This document shows positions 1-9,482 of a stretch of 64,000 bases of DNA, one piece after another. The position numbers were made by a program, and so were the translations under genes. Within the stretch, counting starts at the first letter, position 1, and every line of letters starts with the position of its first letter. The notes beneath the pieces were generated by a model. The model had not been told where the DNA came from and did not search any database. It saw only the letters and a list, made by a program, of their open reading frames with translations. Source of the DNA: Acidobacteriaceae bacterium KBS 83 (lineage in GTDB: Bacteria > Acidobacteriota > Terriglobia > Terriglobales > Acidobacteriaceae); the NCBI GenBank assembly GCA_000381585.1, contig KB906733.1:124001-188000 (forward strand), in the 5' to 3' direction.

Positions 1-723
1 CGTGGCGGTGTGAGACAACGCGCCGGACGTTCCAGTAAACGTCACTGTCGCCGCGCCAGTCGCCGCGCCGGTGCTTGCGGTCAGTGTCACACTCTGCGCG
101 GCTCCGGGAGTCAGAGTCAGCGATGCCGGTTTCGCCGTCACGCCCGCAGGCAACCCGCTTATGTTGACGGTAACCGGCGAGGCGAAGCCATTCGTTGCTG
201 TCGCCTGGACGGAAAGCGCGGTACCGGTTGTTCCTTCGACCAGCGTCTGCGATTTCGGGGTCACCGTCAAAGAGAAGTCCGGCGGTGGCGGCGGTGGTGG
301 CGGCGGTGGTGCGACAGTTGTGGTCAACGAAAGTGCCGCGCTGTGGCTCAGCATCCCCGAGGTTCCCGTCAGCGTCACCGTGGCAGAGCCACTCGCGACC
401 GTGGCATCGGCCGTCAATACGATTTTCTGGGTGACGCCTGCGGACAGCGTCAGCGTGGCCGGCTTTGCCGTAACACCGGCCGGGAGCCCGCTTAAGGCGA
501 CCGCCACGGGCGCGGCAAATCCGTTCACTGCGTTTGCCGTTACGCTCACCGATTGTCCAGCCGCCCCGCCGGTCACGGAAGCCATCGCGGGAGAGACACC
601 CAGTGTGAAGTCAGGTGTGGCCGGGTCGGAGGGCATATCGGTGCCGCCGCAGCCCACGACCGTAGCAGCAGCAGTCAGGAGAGAAGTCGCAAGAAGCGAG
701 ATAAGCGGCCAGTGCCTGCGCAT
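1..723 (-). CDS. Ig-like repeat lipoprotein (3' part outside window)
   Basis: The minus-strand frame opens at ATG 723 and stays open for 241 codons to the window edge, so the C-terminus is missing. A GGGAGGAG ribosome site lies about 7 bases upstream. The N-terminus is a lipoprotein signal with lipobox VVGC, so the protein is predicted to be anchored outside the cytoplasm. Two Ig-like modules of about 90 residues follow, each with the pattern PDFxLxVxP, GLPAGVTAKPA and ATVTxTGTSG, joined by a run of nine prolines encoded by a GGC/GGT-rich tract at 285-310. Such repeats are usual in acidobacterial surface proteins. No enzymatic domain is visible in the part present. Long plus-strand frames over this stretch are shadows. 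Confidence 0.8.
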   Translation of the reverse strand, partial: MRRHWPLISLLATSLLTAAATVVGCGGTDMPSDPATPDFTLGVSPAMASVTGGAAGQSVSVTANAVNGFAAPVAVALSGLPAGVTAKPATLTLSAGVTQKIVLTADATVASGSATVTLTGTSGMLSHSAALSLTTTVAPPPPPPPPPPDFSLTVTPKSQTLVEGTTGTALSVQATATNGFASPVTVNISGLPAGVTAKPASLTLTPGAAQSVTLTASTGAATGAATVTFTGTSGALSHTAT

Positions 724-803
724 GTCGGAGACTCCTCCCGGCGGCATATGCAGAATATGGCAGCCGAGACCTGGATGCTTGTCATCCGTTTGTAAAAGCA
801 AAA

Positions 804-825
804 GGCCCGCTCCGGGGAGCGGGCC
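804..825 (-). terminator. Rho-independent terminator of metK
   Basis: A 10-base GC-rich inverted repeat (GGCCCGCTCC / GGAGCGGGCC) lies about 20 bases after the metK stop. On the minus strand it is followed by TTTTGCTTTT. It separates metK from the lipoprotein gene. Confidence 0.8.
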
Positions 826-844
826 TCTGCGACTTCAACTGCAA

Positions 845-2020
845 TCAGGCATTTGCCGCCACACCGGTCTTCGCCCCCTCGCGCAGGGCGTCTGCCTTGT
901 CCGTTGCTTCCCAGCGGAAGTCCTTTTCCTTGCGACCGAAGTGGCCGTAAGCGGCGGTCTTCTTGTAGATGGGGCGCCGCAGGTCCAGCGACTCGATGAT
1001 TCCCTTGGGCGTCAGCGAAAAGTTCTCGCGGATCAGCTTCTGCAGCTCCACTTCGCTGACCTTGCCTGTGCCAAAGGTATCCACCAGCACGCTCACCGGT
1101 TCCGGCACGCCGATCGCATAGGCAAGCTGTACCTCGCAGCGGTCCGCCAGTCCGGCAGCCACGATGTTCTTTGCGATATAACGCGCCATATACGCGGCCG
1201 AGCGGTCCACCTTTGTCGGGTCCTTGCCGCTGAAGGCGCCGCCGCCATGCCGGCCCATGCCGCCATAGGTGTCCACAATGATCTTGCGTCCCGTCAGCCC
1301 GGTGTCGCCCATCGGTCCGCCGATGACGAAACGTCCCGTCGGATTGATGTGATACTTCGTGTCCTGATCCAACAGCTTTGCCGGAATCACAGCCTGGATC
1401 ACGTTCTTCAGAATGTCGCGCCGCAGCTCATCGTTCGTTACGTGTTCGGCATGCTGGGTTGAAATCACCACTGCATCCACGCGCACCGGCTTGCCGTCCG
1501 CGTCGTACTCCACCGTCACCTGGCTCTTGCCGTCGGGCCGCAGGTAAGACATCAATCCACTCTTCCGGACTTCGGTCAGCCGATGCGTCAGCTTGTGCGC
1601 CAGAGAGATCGGTGTCGGCATCAGCTCTTCGGTCTCGTTCGTTGCATAACCGAACATCATGCCCTGGTCGCCGGCGCCGCCAGTGTCCACGCCCATGGCG
1701 ATGTCGCCGGACTGTTTGTTGATCGTCGAGATCACCGAACAGGTGTTTGAGTCGAAGCCGTACAGTGCATTGTCATAGCCGATCGATGCCACTGTGCCGC
1801 GCACCAGCGATTGAAAATCGACATAGGCTTGGGTTGTAATCTCGCCGGCAATCACCACCAGGCCGGTGCAGGTCAGCGTCTCGCAGGCAACGCGGCTGAA
1901 GGGGTCCTGCTCCAGGCAGGCATCCAGAATCGCATCTGAAATCTGATCGGCAATCTTGTCCGGATGACCTTCCGTGACCGACTCCGAGGTAAACAGAAAC
2001 TTATCGCGTGGTTGTGACAA
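845..2020 (-). CDS. metK: S-adenosylmethionine synthetase
   Basis: Makes S-adenosylmethionine from methionine and ATP in the cytoplasm. The 391-residue length is normal for the family. The N-terminal [13 protein letters not shown] motif, the [15 protein letters not shown]-binding segment and the glycine-rich [19 protein letters not shown] loop are all present. The start is TTG at 2020, chosen because AGGAGGAAG lies 8-9 bases upstream and the family motif begins soon after. A strong terminator follows. The next gene upstream on the same strand starts about 250 bases away, so metK is probably transcribed alone. No convincing SAM riboswitch was found in the leader. Confidence 0.98.
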   Translation of the reverse strand: MSQPRDKFLFTSESVTEGHPDKIADQISDAILDACLEQDPFSRVACETLTCTGLVVIAGEITTQAYVDFQSLVRGTVASIGYDNALYGFDSNTCSVISTINKQSGDIAMGVDTGGAGDQGMMFGYATNETEELMPTPISLAHKLTHRLTEVRKSGLMSYLRPDGKSQVTVEYDADGKPVRVDAVVISTQHAEHVTNDELRRDILKNVIQAVIPAKLLDQDTKYHINPTGRFVIGGPMGDTGLTGRKIIVDTYGGMGRHGGGAFSGKDPTKVDRSAAYMARYIAKNIVAAGLADRCEVQLAYAIGVPEPVSVLVDTFGTGKVSEVELQKLIRENFSLTPKGIIESLDLRRPIYKKTAAYGHFGRKEKDFRWEATDKADALREGAKTGVAANA

Positions 2021-2269
2021 AACGAGCTTCCTCCTATACCTTCTCTGCCAGCAGACCGGAACGTGATTGGAATTTCATTCGGGGTCGAACTGCGGCGGGC
2101 AGGCGGTCCCAACAAGAAGCGTCTAGGACCACTTAAGTAACGTATCAGACCCCGCGAAGACGCGGCAAAGATCACCGCGTGAAATGCGCTGAAACCGGGT
2201 AAAACGGCCCAATTTCGCCCCTCAACGGAGCGCCTCCTCCGCCGTCAGCTTCCTTACTGCGACGCAGCC

Positions 2270-3919
2270 TTACTGCGGCGCCGGCTTTTCACTTGCCGCC
2301 GCCGGCTGTTCAACATAGATCCGATAACCTGCGGGCGCCTGCGGGCGGCTCCACCAGCGGATCATGTGCACCGGCGTTCGCTGTACCTCCAGCTTGTAGT
2401 GCCCATTCAGCCACTGCGCGAACTCCGGCCACGCATCCAGCTTTCGATATCCGTTCGTGCCATCAAGAAACAGTCCGCTGACCACGATAAATACAAGCGG
2501 CGGCTTTGCTTTGACTTCGTCAAAAAACCTTCGCCGTGTCGCGCCGACGACCGGCTGATCGGAAGGGCCGAACAACGCAACGTCGCCGAGCATGCCGGTG
2601 GCCGGCAACAGACGCATCGTGTAGAGCGTCGGCAGACAATCCTGAATCGTGTCCAGGCACTGCACGCGACCGTTCAGCTCGCCGGCATGCAAATTACGAA
2701 GGTCCGCTGCCAGCATCGCATCGAACTCCTGCGGCCTCGCGTCAAAGCGATTCACCTTCACCAGCGCGAGCGGTGCCAGCACCATGCAGCCACAGCAGAG
2801 TCCGGCCCATGCCACACACCGAACCGCGCCACGCTTACGCCACCCGGTCATCAGGTCTACTGCGATCAATGGCAGCAGCAACGCCATCATGGGATATCGC
2901 TGGTAGGGAAGTGCCTTGCCCTGCGCCAGTAGCGCCGCCAGATTCACCGCTGCACCCGTCGCAAGCACCACCCGCTCGAAGCGTGGCCACTCCGGCCCCC
3001 GCAGTACCACGCAAAGCAACCAGAGCAGCACCAGCGGCAGCAAAGGAGAGATGCTGTGCGACAGGGTGAAGCTAAACGGCCGTCGCTCCTGCATTGCGTA
3101 AGAAGGAAGCAGAACGCGCGCCGTTGTCAGCCATGCTCCGAACGCATGCTTGCGCTCCAGCCATAGCACCATTCCCGCCACCGGCGCGGCCATCGCTCCG
3201 ATACCGATCGCCACCCACGTCAGGAATTGCGCCGCTCCCCACGGCGCATCCGCTGTCGTGGATGCTTCTCGCATCGGTATCACGCCCGAGCCACTCCGCC
3301 ACCATCCCGCACAATAGATTGCCGCCATCGCCAGCAGCACCAGCCCGAGCGGTCCAGCCGTCGGCTTGATCGTCATTCCAAGTCCCACCGCCAGTCCGAA
3401 CGACACAAGGTAGACCCAGCGCTCTCGCCGCACCGCTTCCAGCAGAAACGCGACTGCCAGAACCAGCAGCACAGCAATCACCAGGTCACGTTGTCCCGCC
3501 TGCTGAACGCCATCCTGTCCATGCACCAGCAGCAGCATCCCCGTCGCGAACAGCGCCGCAAACCGCGAGTAAGGCCGCGCGATAAGGAGATATCCCGCGC
3601 CAGCGATCGCGATCAACCCGATGTCAAAGATCCGCCAGCCCACATCGGCCGATCCCGGCAGGTGCATGCCGATCGCAGTTGCCAGGTACGCACCCGGCAT
3701 GTTGATGTCCACAAAATCCTGGTAAGGCACCCACCCCTGTTGGAGGAGAAAGATTCGGTAGCGAATCAGCGCAGCATCGCCCACCAACGGCCAGTGACGC
3801 GTCATCACGATAAAGATCACGGAACATGCAATCAGCCCAGCGCCGAATAGCCACAACCACACCGAAGAAATTCGGGTCCGTGAAAAGCTTTCGTCAGCGA
3901 GCGGCAGCGGGGCGGACAT
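2270..3919 (-). CDS. GT-C fold membrane glycosyltransferase (family 39-like)
   Basis: 549 residues with about ten to twelve hydrophobic segments. After the first membrane span the extracytoplasmic loop reads VGDAALIRYRIFLLQQG, followed by PYQDFVDINMPGAYL. This is the acidic-residue loop typical of GT-C enzymes that use polyprenyl-phosphate sugar donors (ArnT/PMT and family-39-like proteins). A soluble C-terminal part of about 170 residues follows the last span. The likely role is sugar transfer to a surface polymer, lipid or protein, but donor and acceptor cannot be told from sequence. No glycan gene cluster surrounds it. Confidence 0.75.
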   Translation of the reverse strand: MSAPLPLADESFSRTRISSVWLWLFGAGLIACSVIFIVMTRHWPLVGDAALIRYRIFLLQQGWVPYQDFVDINMPGAYLATAIGMHLPGSADVGWRIFDIGLIAIAGAGYLLIARPYSRFAALFATGMLLLVHGQDGVQQAGQRDLVIAVLLVLAVAFLLEAVRRERWVYLVSFGLAVGLGMTIKPTAGPLGLVLLAMAAIYCAGWWRSGSGVIPMREASTTADAPWGAAQFLTWVAIGIGAMAAPVAGMVLWLERKHAFGAWLTTARVLLPSYAMQERRPFSFTLSHSISPLLPLVLLWLLCVVLRGPEWPRFERVVLATGAAVNLAALLAQGKALPYQRYPMMALLLPLIAVDLMTGWRKRGAVRCVAWAGLCCGCMVLAPLALVKVNRFDARPQEFDAMLAADLRNLHAGELNGRVQCLDTIQDCLPTLYTMRLLPATGMLGDVALFGPSDQPVVGATRRRFFDEVKAKPPLVFIVVSGLFLDGTNGYRKLDAWPEFAQWLNGHYKLEVQRTPVHMIRWWSRPQAPAGYRIYVEQPAAASEKPAPQ

Positions 3920-4051
3920 GCTGCGAACAGCCTAGCAGCCATCGCGCGGGACTCGTTTCACCAGTCAACCACGCCCAGCAGGGCAAACTACACATTCGCG
4001 ATGGCGTCCTACGGTCCATTCGAACTACGATCTCACCACTCGAGGTCAGCC

Positions 4052-4600
4052 ATGGCTCGCAAGCGCAAGATCATCGTCTCCATTGCCACCAGCGTCGACG
4101 GCTTCATCGCCCGGCTCGATGGCTCGGTCGATTGGCTCGACTGCGTCAAAGGCACCTACGGCATGAGTGCCTTCTACCGCTCCATTGACACCATCCTGTG
4201 GGGTCGGAAGACCTATGATGTGGCCATCGAATTTCAGAAGAAGGGCATTCCCGGATCGGCATTCGATCCGAAGATGAAGAACTACCTCTTCACCCGCACT
4301 CTGCTGCCGCCCGATGTATCCAAAGGCGTCGAGATCGTGAAAGAACCGGTCAAAGACTTCGCAACATACCTGCGGGCAACAGGCGGAAAAGATATCTGGA
4401 TGATGGGGGGCGGCGGCATCATTGCCTCGTTTCTCGATGAAGGTGAGATCGACGAGTTCATCATCAGCATGGTCCCGGCAATGATCGGAGAAGGCATTCC
4501 ACTCATCGCGCCGCGCCACCGCACCGTGCCCTTGAAACTTATCGCATGCAACAAATTTGCGGATGGAGTGGTCAAGCTCCACTATTCCGTCAAGCGGTAG
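4052..4600 (+). CDS. Dihydrofolate reductase-like (RibD C-terminal domain) protein
   Basis: A 182-residue NADPH-dependent reductase of the RibD-C/DHFR-like family. The N-terminus shows KIIVSIATSVDGFIAR, then LWGRKTYD, and the nucleotide-binding stretch IWMMGGGGIIASFLDEG, followed by a strand-rich C-terminus. The frame is open from 4001, but ATG 4052 is preferred because GAGGT precedes it and homologues begin just before KIIVSIA. Small stand-alone members of this family are mostly uncharacterised reductases rather than true folate or riboflavin enzymes. It is transcribed away from the neighbouring glycosyltransferase. Confidence 0.85.
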   Translation: MARKRKIIVSIATSVDGFIARLDGSVDWLDCVKGTYGMSAFYRSIDTILWGRKTYDVAIEFQKKGIPGSAFDPKMKNYLFTRTLLPPDVSKGVEIVKEPVKDFATYLRATGGKDIWMMGGGGIIASFLDEGEIDEFIISMVPAMIGEGIPLIAPRHRTVPLKLIACNKFADGVVKLHYSVKR

Positions 4601-4761
4601 ACTCTGCGACAAAGTGAAAGCCAAATCGGAATATCCCTCATGGATTTTCCAATAGTTGGCATCGTGATTCGGCAGGGAAGGGCCCAACGCAGCGGAGGCG
4701 CGGGAACGCGTCCGTATTCAAATGACTCACTCGCAGCGCAAGGCTCGTCCTGAATTTGTAG

Positions 4762-5265
4762 CTAGTACGACGCGACCGCGGTAGGCGCAGACCGGGCAGT
4801 CAGCGCGGAAGAAGCGGAAGAAACGACCTGGCTCTTCGAGGCCGCAGCAGCCTTGTTGTGCACATAACCCCATACGAACCAGCTCATGCCCGCCACCAGC
4901 AGCAGCAGAGCCACCACTCCGGCCCAGCGTGCCCTCGCGTTGCTTGCATGCGAATCGCGGCCCCGCGACCGGCCAACGTTCTCAGCGAATGTCGCCCATG
5001 CCTGATCCTCTTCGCTGATGACAGTCTCCTCGGGCTGGCTGAGGTCGAGATAGCGCTTCACCCACACCTCTTCGTCCAGTCCTGCCGCGCGCGCATAGCT
5101 GCGCACCATACTCTTGCGGAAGACGCCGCCCGGCAGTTGATCGAACCGCTCCTGCTCCACCGCCTGCAGGTAGCGTGTGCTGATCTTCGTCGCGTTAGCG
5201 ATCACTTCGATCGCCACGCCCTTCGCTTCTCTGGCCTTCTTTAGGTCCTCTCCAAAGCTGCCCAT
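4762..5265 (-). CDS. RodZ-like helix-turn-helix membrane protein
   Basis: 167 residues. An Xre/RodZ-type HTH occupies roughly residues 5-70 (GEDLKKAREAKGVAIEVIAN, then ISTRYLQAVEQ and LPGGVFRKSMVRSYARAAGLD). A basic linker, a single membrane span near 112-132 and a short Ala/Ser-rich tail follow. This architecture matches RodZ, the bridge between MreB and the cell-wall elongation machinery, but the large periplasmic DUF4115 domain is missing. It may be a shortened RodZ or a membrane-bound regulator. No mre genes are near. Confidence 0.75.
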   Translation of the reverse strand: MGSFGEDLKKAREAKGVAIEVIANATKISTRYLQAVEQERFDQLPGGVFRKSMVRSYARAAGLDEEVWVKRYLDLSQPEETVISEEDQAWATFAENVGRSRGRDSHASNARARWAGVVALLLLVAGMSWFVWGYVHNKAAAASKSQVVSSASSALTARSAPTAVASY

Positions 5266-5499
5266 GCTTTACACCTTGGCGCCTTTCCTATTCCGCCGGG
5301 GCTCTGTCTCAATTCCTTTTCGGGCCCGGGCTCCTGCGCGTAGTCTCTTGAATGCAAAGGCGTGCTGAGTGATCTATTACCAAAGTCTGTGACCAACGGT
5401 ACGCCTTTTCCTCAATCTCAGGACCACCACTTTCCGGGCATATCGCCCATCCCCCGTAGGGTATCAGCCACCCTTAACTCCTTTGCTACACTCCAGCTT

Positions 5500-6603
5500 A
5501 TGAACAAGTTGGTTCTGGGCAACCTGTTCCACCGGCCTATCCGCGTTGCCATCAGCGTGTTGGCTGTTGCCATTGAAGTCATCATGATCCTCTCCATCAC
5601 CGGCGTCTTCATCGGCCAGGTGAGCGGAAGCCGCGCCAGCACCCTGGGCGTGGGTGCGGACATGGTCATCCAGCCCCCGAATGCCAGCTTCCTCACCGCT
5701 GTCGGCGGTGCCCCGGTTCCCGCAAAGATCGCGGACGTCGTCCGCAAACTCCCCCACGTTGCCGTCGTCTCGCCCGTCATCTCACAGCTCAACACCGCCG
5801 GGTCGGTCGAAAGCATTCTGGGTATCGACTTCGAAAGCTACAACGCCCTACGCCCTTTCAAGTTCCTGGAAGGCACACCCTTCCAGGGGCCCAACGACGT
5901 CATCATTGACGACTACGCCGCTCGCCGCGACAAGGGCTACCATGTCGGCGATACGATGCAGGTCTTCAATCACTCCTTCCGTATCTGCGGCATCGTCGAG
6001 CATGGCAAAGGTGGCCGCAAATTCGTTCCCATCCATACTCTCGGTGCCTTCAATGGCGCGGAGAACAATGCGTCGTTCTTCTACGTCAAGACGGATGACC
6101 CCGCGAACCAGAATCTGGTCCGCGATGAGATCCACAACACACGCGGCCTGAGCGAATACCAGGTCCACACGGTCGAGGAGATGCTCTCGCAGATGACCCC
6201 GGAACGCCTGCCCGGCTTCAACATCGCCCTGCGGGTCGTCATTGCCATCGCCTTCATCGTCGGCTTCCTGGTGATCTTCCAATCGATGTACACCGCCGTT
6301 CTCGAGCGCACGCGAGAGATAGGCATTCTCAAGTCGCTCGGCGCGTCGAAGGCCTACATCGTCAACGTCATCCTGCGCGAAACCTCACTCTTCACCATCG
6401 CCGGCATCATCGTCGGCCTTGGCTTCACTTTCGTCATCAAGGCGATATTGAACCAGCGCTTCCCCACGCTGCCCTTTCCCGTCGAAACGCACTGGATGAT
6501 CTATACCGCTGTCTTAGCTCTTATCGGCTCATTGCTCGGTGCACTTTACCCCGCATGGAAGGCCGCGCAAAAAGATCCCATCGACGCCCTCGCCTACGAA
6601 TAG
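5500..6603 (+). CDS. ABC transporter permease, MacB/FtsX type
   Basis: 367 residues from ATG 5500. A membrane span at about 15-38 is followed by a periplasmic MacB-like domain (residues 40-240) and three C-terminal spans. The cytoplasmic loop LERTREIGILKSLGASKAYI is the FtsX-family coupling motif that contacts the ATPase. The frame is open from 5362, but homology and hydrophobicity begin at MNKLVLGNLFHRPIRVA. No clear ribosome site precedes 5500. No ATPase or adaptor gene is adjacent, so the partner must be encoded elsewhere. Substrate unknown; lipoprotein or lipid handling, or efflux, are usual for the family. Confidence 0.88.
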   Translation: MNKLVLGNLFHRPIRVAISVLAVAIEVIMILSITGVFIGQVSGSRASTLGVGADMVIQPPNASFLTAVGGAPVPAKIADVVRKLPHVAVVSPVISQLNTAGSVESILGIDFESYNALRPFKFLEGTPFQGPNDVIIDDYAARRDKGYHVGDTMQVFNHSFRICGIVEHGKGGRKFVPIHTLGAFNGAENNASFFYVKTDDPANQNLVRDEIHNTRGLSEYQVHTVEEMLSQMTPERLPGFNIALRVVIAIAFIVGFLVIFQSMYTAVLERTREIGILKSLGASKAYIVNVILRETSLFTIAGIIVGLGFTFVIKAILNQRFPTLPFPVETHWMIYTAVLALIGSLLGALYPAWKAAQKDPIDALAYE

Positions 6604-6765
6604 CCGGCAGCCCGTTCTATCTCGCAATTCGTGCCCGCCTGCTTGACATTCCGCACGGGCGCTGCCGACCATTGCGTCCAGCCCGGAGGGTCCCATGCAA
6701 ACTCGCAGCCGTGAAGGTTGGCGGTTAACGTGTGATGCTATTTAGTTTCGATATGAATGACAAAG

Positions 6766-6794
6766 AAGGCGAATCGCACCGTCTGCGTCGCCTT
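6766..6794. terminator. Bidirectional hairpin between convergent genes
   Basis: AAGGCGA at 6766-6772 pairs with TCGCCTT at 6788-6794, with an inner CGCA/TGCG stem. It lies between the convergent permease and ankyrin genes and probably terminates both. T-tracts are weak. Confidence 0.5.
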
Positions 6795-6805
6795 TGCACA
6801 TGAAT

Positions 6806-7465
6806 CTAGATTTCCAGCAACTCCGCCACAACCGCGTGCCCACGCTCGCGCGCATACTCCGCTGGCGTCTTGCCGCGATCGCAGCGCGCCGTCTTCTCCG
6901 CGCCCGCATTGAGCAGCATTCGCACCAGGTCTTCGCGCCCTGCTACTGCTGCTTGGTGCAGGGGACGATACCCCGCCGTCTGCACCGCATTCACATCTGC
7001 TCCGCGCTCGATCAACAGACGCGTCACATCCCCGTCCTTTGACAACGCGAGAACCGCGTGCAGCGCTTCATTGCGCATCGGTGTCTGCGACACCTGCCGT
7101 ACATCCGCGCCGGCATCCAGCAGCGCTACGACCATCTCGCGATCCGCGAAGGCCGCCGCGAGGTGCAGCAACGGCCATCCGTCAGCGGAGCGGCTGTTCG
7201 CTCGCTCCTTCGCCACCGCAGGATCCATTCCAAGCAGATCTCGGAGTCTCACCACGTCTCCACTCCCTGCAGCCTCCGGCAGGTCCAGCTCCAGGCCAGA
7301 GCGTAGAAAGTCCCGCACCACCGTCTGTCCGCTGTAGACCGCCCAAAGCAAAGCCGAGACGCCCTGGGCGTCCCGGCTCTCTGCTATCTGCGGATCATCC
7401 CTCACCCAGTCTGAAATCTCCTGGGTATCTCCTCTTTTGACCAGATCGAGAAAGCTCTTGCTCAC
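6806..7465 (-). CDS. Ankyrin repeat protein
   Basis: 219 residues with no signal peptide, so probably cytoplasmic. At least four to five ankyrin repeats can be read: DGWPLLHLAAAFADREMVVA with LLDAGADV, then LIERGADVNAVQTAGYRPLH with QAAVAGREDLVRMLLNAGA, then KTPAEYARERGHAVVAELL. Earlier degenerate copies start near residue 35 (GVSALLWAVYSGQ). Ankyrin arrays bind other proteins, and no enzymatic domain is attached, so the partner is unknown. It lies 31 bases downstream of the TonB-like gene on the same strand and may be co-transcribed with it. Confidence 0.88.
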   Translation of the reverse strand: MSKSFLDLVKRGDTQEISDWVRDDPQIAESRDAQGVSALLWAVYSGQTVVRDFLRSGLELDLPEAAGSGDVVRLRDLLGMDPAVAKERANSRSADGWPLLHLAAAFADREMVVALLDAGADVRQVSQTPMRNEALHAVLALSKDGDVTRLLIERGADVNAVQTAGYRPLHQAAVAGREDLVRMLLNAGAEKTARCDRGKTPAEYARERGHAVVAELLEI

Positions 7466-7496
7466 TCGCTCACTGTAGCAAAGCGCCAGCAGCCTG

Positions 7497-8753
7497 CTAC
7501 TCGGTTTCCCCCTGTGCTCCCGCGGCTGCCGAGGCCAGTACCGGCGCGTTCGAAGGCGGCATCTTCGGTGTCTCTTTCGGGGCTACCTGGGTGGGAATCG
7601 GCGGTGTTCCGTTCGGTCTCGTACGGTTCGAATAGATCCGGAAGGTCACCTGCAGGTTCACCAGCTCTGACACCGGCTTCCCGTTGAGCGTCCCAGCTCG
7701 GAACTGCGCGTGTTGCACTGCTTCTACTGCCCTCTCATCGAGACCGAAACCAATCGGCCGCACAATCGTCACGTTGCCGGGGCGTCCGTTCTCATCCACT
7801 ACCACGTGCAGAAAGACCATGCCGGCAATGTTGTTCTTCTGCGCGTAGTCGTTCGAAGCCGGGTCGATCACCGTCAGCAGCCGCGGCGGCTTCACATCGC
7901 CGCCCGGACGCAATGCCGAGGCATCCACTCGCTCCGTCCGCGCCTTACCTTCCTTGGTCGCGAAGTAGTTCTGCCAGTATGTCGGCAATGTCGCAATCAC
8001 TGACTCATCCAGCCCCGGCGCAAAGATCACGTTGAGCGTCTTCGAAAGCTGAAGGAAGCTGACCCGCGGATCATGGTCGGGAGCGGGCGGTGCCCCCGCC
8101 GTTGCCGATGCCGTCGCACCACCGGGAGCCGTTGCGAGAAGAGCGAGCGCCGCCTTTACGGCAGCTTCGTGATTTGCGTCCTCAGCTTTGGGCGCAATGT
8201 CTTTTTCATCCTTCTTATCCTTATCGGCCTTCTCGGCCTTCTCGTCCTTCTCGTCCTTTTTCTCGTCCTTCTTCTTTTTCTTCTTTTCCGGTTCGATCAC
8301 CAGGCGATCGACCTCGATGCTCATCGTCTTCTTCGGATCTACCTTGATTCGCTCAAACGGCTTCGTGTCATCCTCGTAGGGCAGCGCGCCGAAGAAATGC
8401 AGTCCCACGCGGTGCGCCTCGATCTCCATCGAGTGCTTGGTGAACTTCACCTTGTCTATCTCGACTGCGCTCAATGCAAACGAGCCCCGCTGCGGGCTGC
8501 CCACCGGCTTGCCGTCGGTCGCGAACTCGAGCTTGTCGTCCTGGTAGAACCCGCGCAAATAAAAGGTCCTGCCCACCAGCTCAGCGGAGAGCGCCTCGGG
8601 TGTCGAGGCGGGCTGCACCGCCCGCGCCCCTGTCGGAACTGCAGGAGCAGGCGCGACCATCGAGACCGGCGTCTGAGACGAGGCGAACGGGGTTGTCATC
8701 AGGCAAGCTGCGACTAGCGCAGCCAGCGGTCGGGCGATCGGCAGATGACGCAT
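7497..8753 (-). CDS. Secreted protein with C-terminal TonB domain
   Basis: 418 residues from ATG 8753, preceded by GGAAAGG. The N-terminus is a signal peptide (RPLAALVAACLMTTPFASS). The middle carries a very basic and acidic Lys/Asp/Glu-rich stretch around residues 155-200, coded by a purine-rich tract at 8200-8290. The C-terminal 90 residues form a TonB_C fold (VVVDENGRPGNVTIVRPIGF, then LDERAVEAVQHAQFRAGTLN and a final VTFRIY). Unlike classical TonB there is no uncleaved N-terminal anchor, so it may be a periplasmic TonB-fold protein of unknown partner. A longer frame from 8807 lacks support. Confidence 0.8.
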   Translation of the reverse strand: MRHLPIARPLAALVAACLMTTPFASSQTPVSMVAPAPAVPTGARAVQPASTPEALSAELVGRTFYLRGFYQDDKLEFATDGKPVGSPQRGSFALSAVEIDKVKFTKHSMEIEAHRVGLHFFGALPYEDDTKPFERIKVDPKKTMSIEVDRLVIEPEKKKKKKDEKKDEKDEKAEKADKDKKDEKDIAPKAEDANHEAAVKAALALLATAPGGATASATAGAPPAPDHDPRVSFLQLSKTLNVIFAPGLDESVIATLPTYWQNYFATKEGKARTERVDASALRPGGDVKPPRLLTVIDPASNDYAQKNNIAGMVFLHVVVDENGRPGNVTIVRPIGFGLDERAVEAVQHAQFRAGTLNGKPVSELVNLQVTFRIYSNRTRPNGTPPIPTQVAPKETPKMPPSNAPVLASAAAGAQGETE

Positions 8754-9169
8754 AATGGGGGCCTTTCCTTCGCGGGTGCTCCGGACACGGCCCATCCATG
8801 CGGCCAAACTTGCCGGGCAGTCTTCCTATCCATCTAAGGTCAGCTTTGCCTACAGCGACAATGGAACCAAAGCACGCAGGTAATGACACATCCGTGGGAG
8901 GCATCAGTCCGAAGAGGTTGTTTGCACTTGGGATGACGGCTATCGAGTGGTCTCCGCCTCGAGCACTGACCAGCCGGGAGGCGAGCAGGCGCTTCAATGC
9001 ACCATCACCGCGATCTTTTCGCAATCACGGCACGCCGCGCTGACAGGTGCTAGCCTGAATACGATCGTCGAATTCGGTCTGGTCTTCTTGCCTGTTCTGG
9101 CTTGTCCCTGCTCGCAACTCCTCCACATTGCATTCAACGGTACATCCCGTAAGAAGGAACACGTGTTTT
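8754..9169. other. Intergenic region, divergent promoters and csp leader
   Basis: No gene is supported here. The region separates the minus-strand TonB-like gene from the cold-shock gene and must hold both promoters. The part next to csp may be the long structured leader usual for cold-shock mRNAs, but no specific motif was recognised. Confidence 0.4.
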
Positions 9170-9373
9170 ATGGAACAAGGAACAGTGAAGTGGTTTAACG
9201 ACGCAAAGGGATTTGGCTTTATCAGCCGTGCAAGTGGCGAGGGCGACGTATTCGTCCATCACACCGAAATCAAGAGCGCCGGATACCGGAGCCTGCAGGA
9301 AGGCCAATCCGTTCAGTTCGAGGTCAAAAAAGGCCCCAAAGGTCTCCAGGCAGAGAATGTCCAGGTCGCATAA
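9170..9373 (+). CDS. Cold shock protein, CspA family
   Basis: A 67-residue single cold-shock domain that binds single-stranded RNA and DNA. Both RNP motifs are clear: KGFGFI (RNP1) and DVFVHHTEI (RNP2), after the canonical GTVKWFND start. The ATG at 9170 is preceded by AAGAAGGA at slightly long spacing. The frame extends upstream to 9128, but the added residues have no family counterpart. A terminator-like hairpin follows. Probably an RNA chaperone, induced by cold or constitutive. Confidence 0.96.
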   Translation: MEQGTVKWFNDAKGFGFISRASGEGDVFVHHTEIKSAGYRSLQEGQSVQFEVKKGPKGLQAENVQVA

Positions 9374-9384
9374 TCTGCGAATCG

Positions 9385-9416
9385 AGGCTTAGGCGGCTGC
9401 CACCCGCTCTAAGCCT
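9385..9416 (+). terminator. Hairpin after csp
   Basis: AGGCTTA/TAAGCCT with inner GCGG/CCGC forms a stable stem-loop 11 bases after the csp stop. No long T-run follows, so it may work as a transcript-stabilising or Rho-assisted end. Confidence 0.5.
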
Positions 9417-9482
9417 TCCGATTGAATGCTCGTCTGCACGGCCTGTTGATCGTCAGCAGGCCCAGGATTTGGAGCTTCCCTG

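Noticed and set aside
285-310. GGC/GGT repeat tract as a possible phase-variable repeat
   Set aside because: It encodes a nine-proline linker in the lipoprotein, and the unit is a mixed codon repeat that keeps the frame, so slippage switching is unlikely.
2021-2269. Possible SAM-sensing riboswitch upstream of metK
   Set aside because: A small hairpin (CCGCGTCTTCGCGG) follows a GGTGAT motif, faintly like SAM-II, but the other conserved bases are missing.
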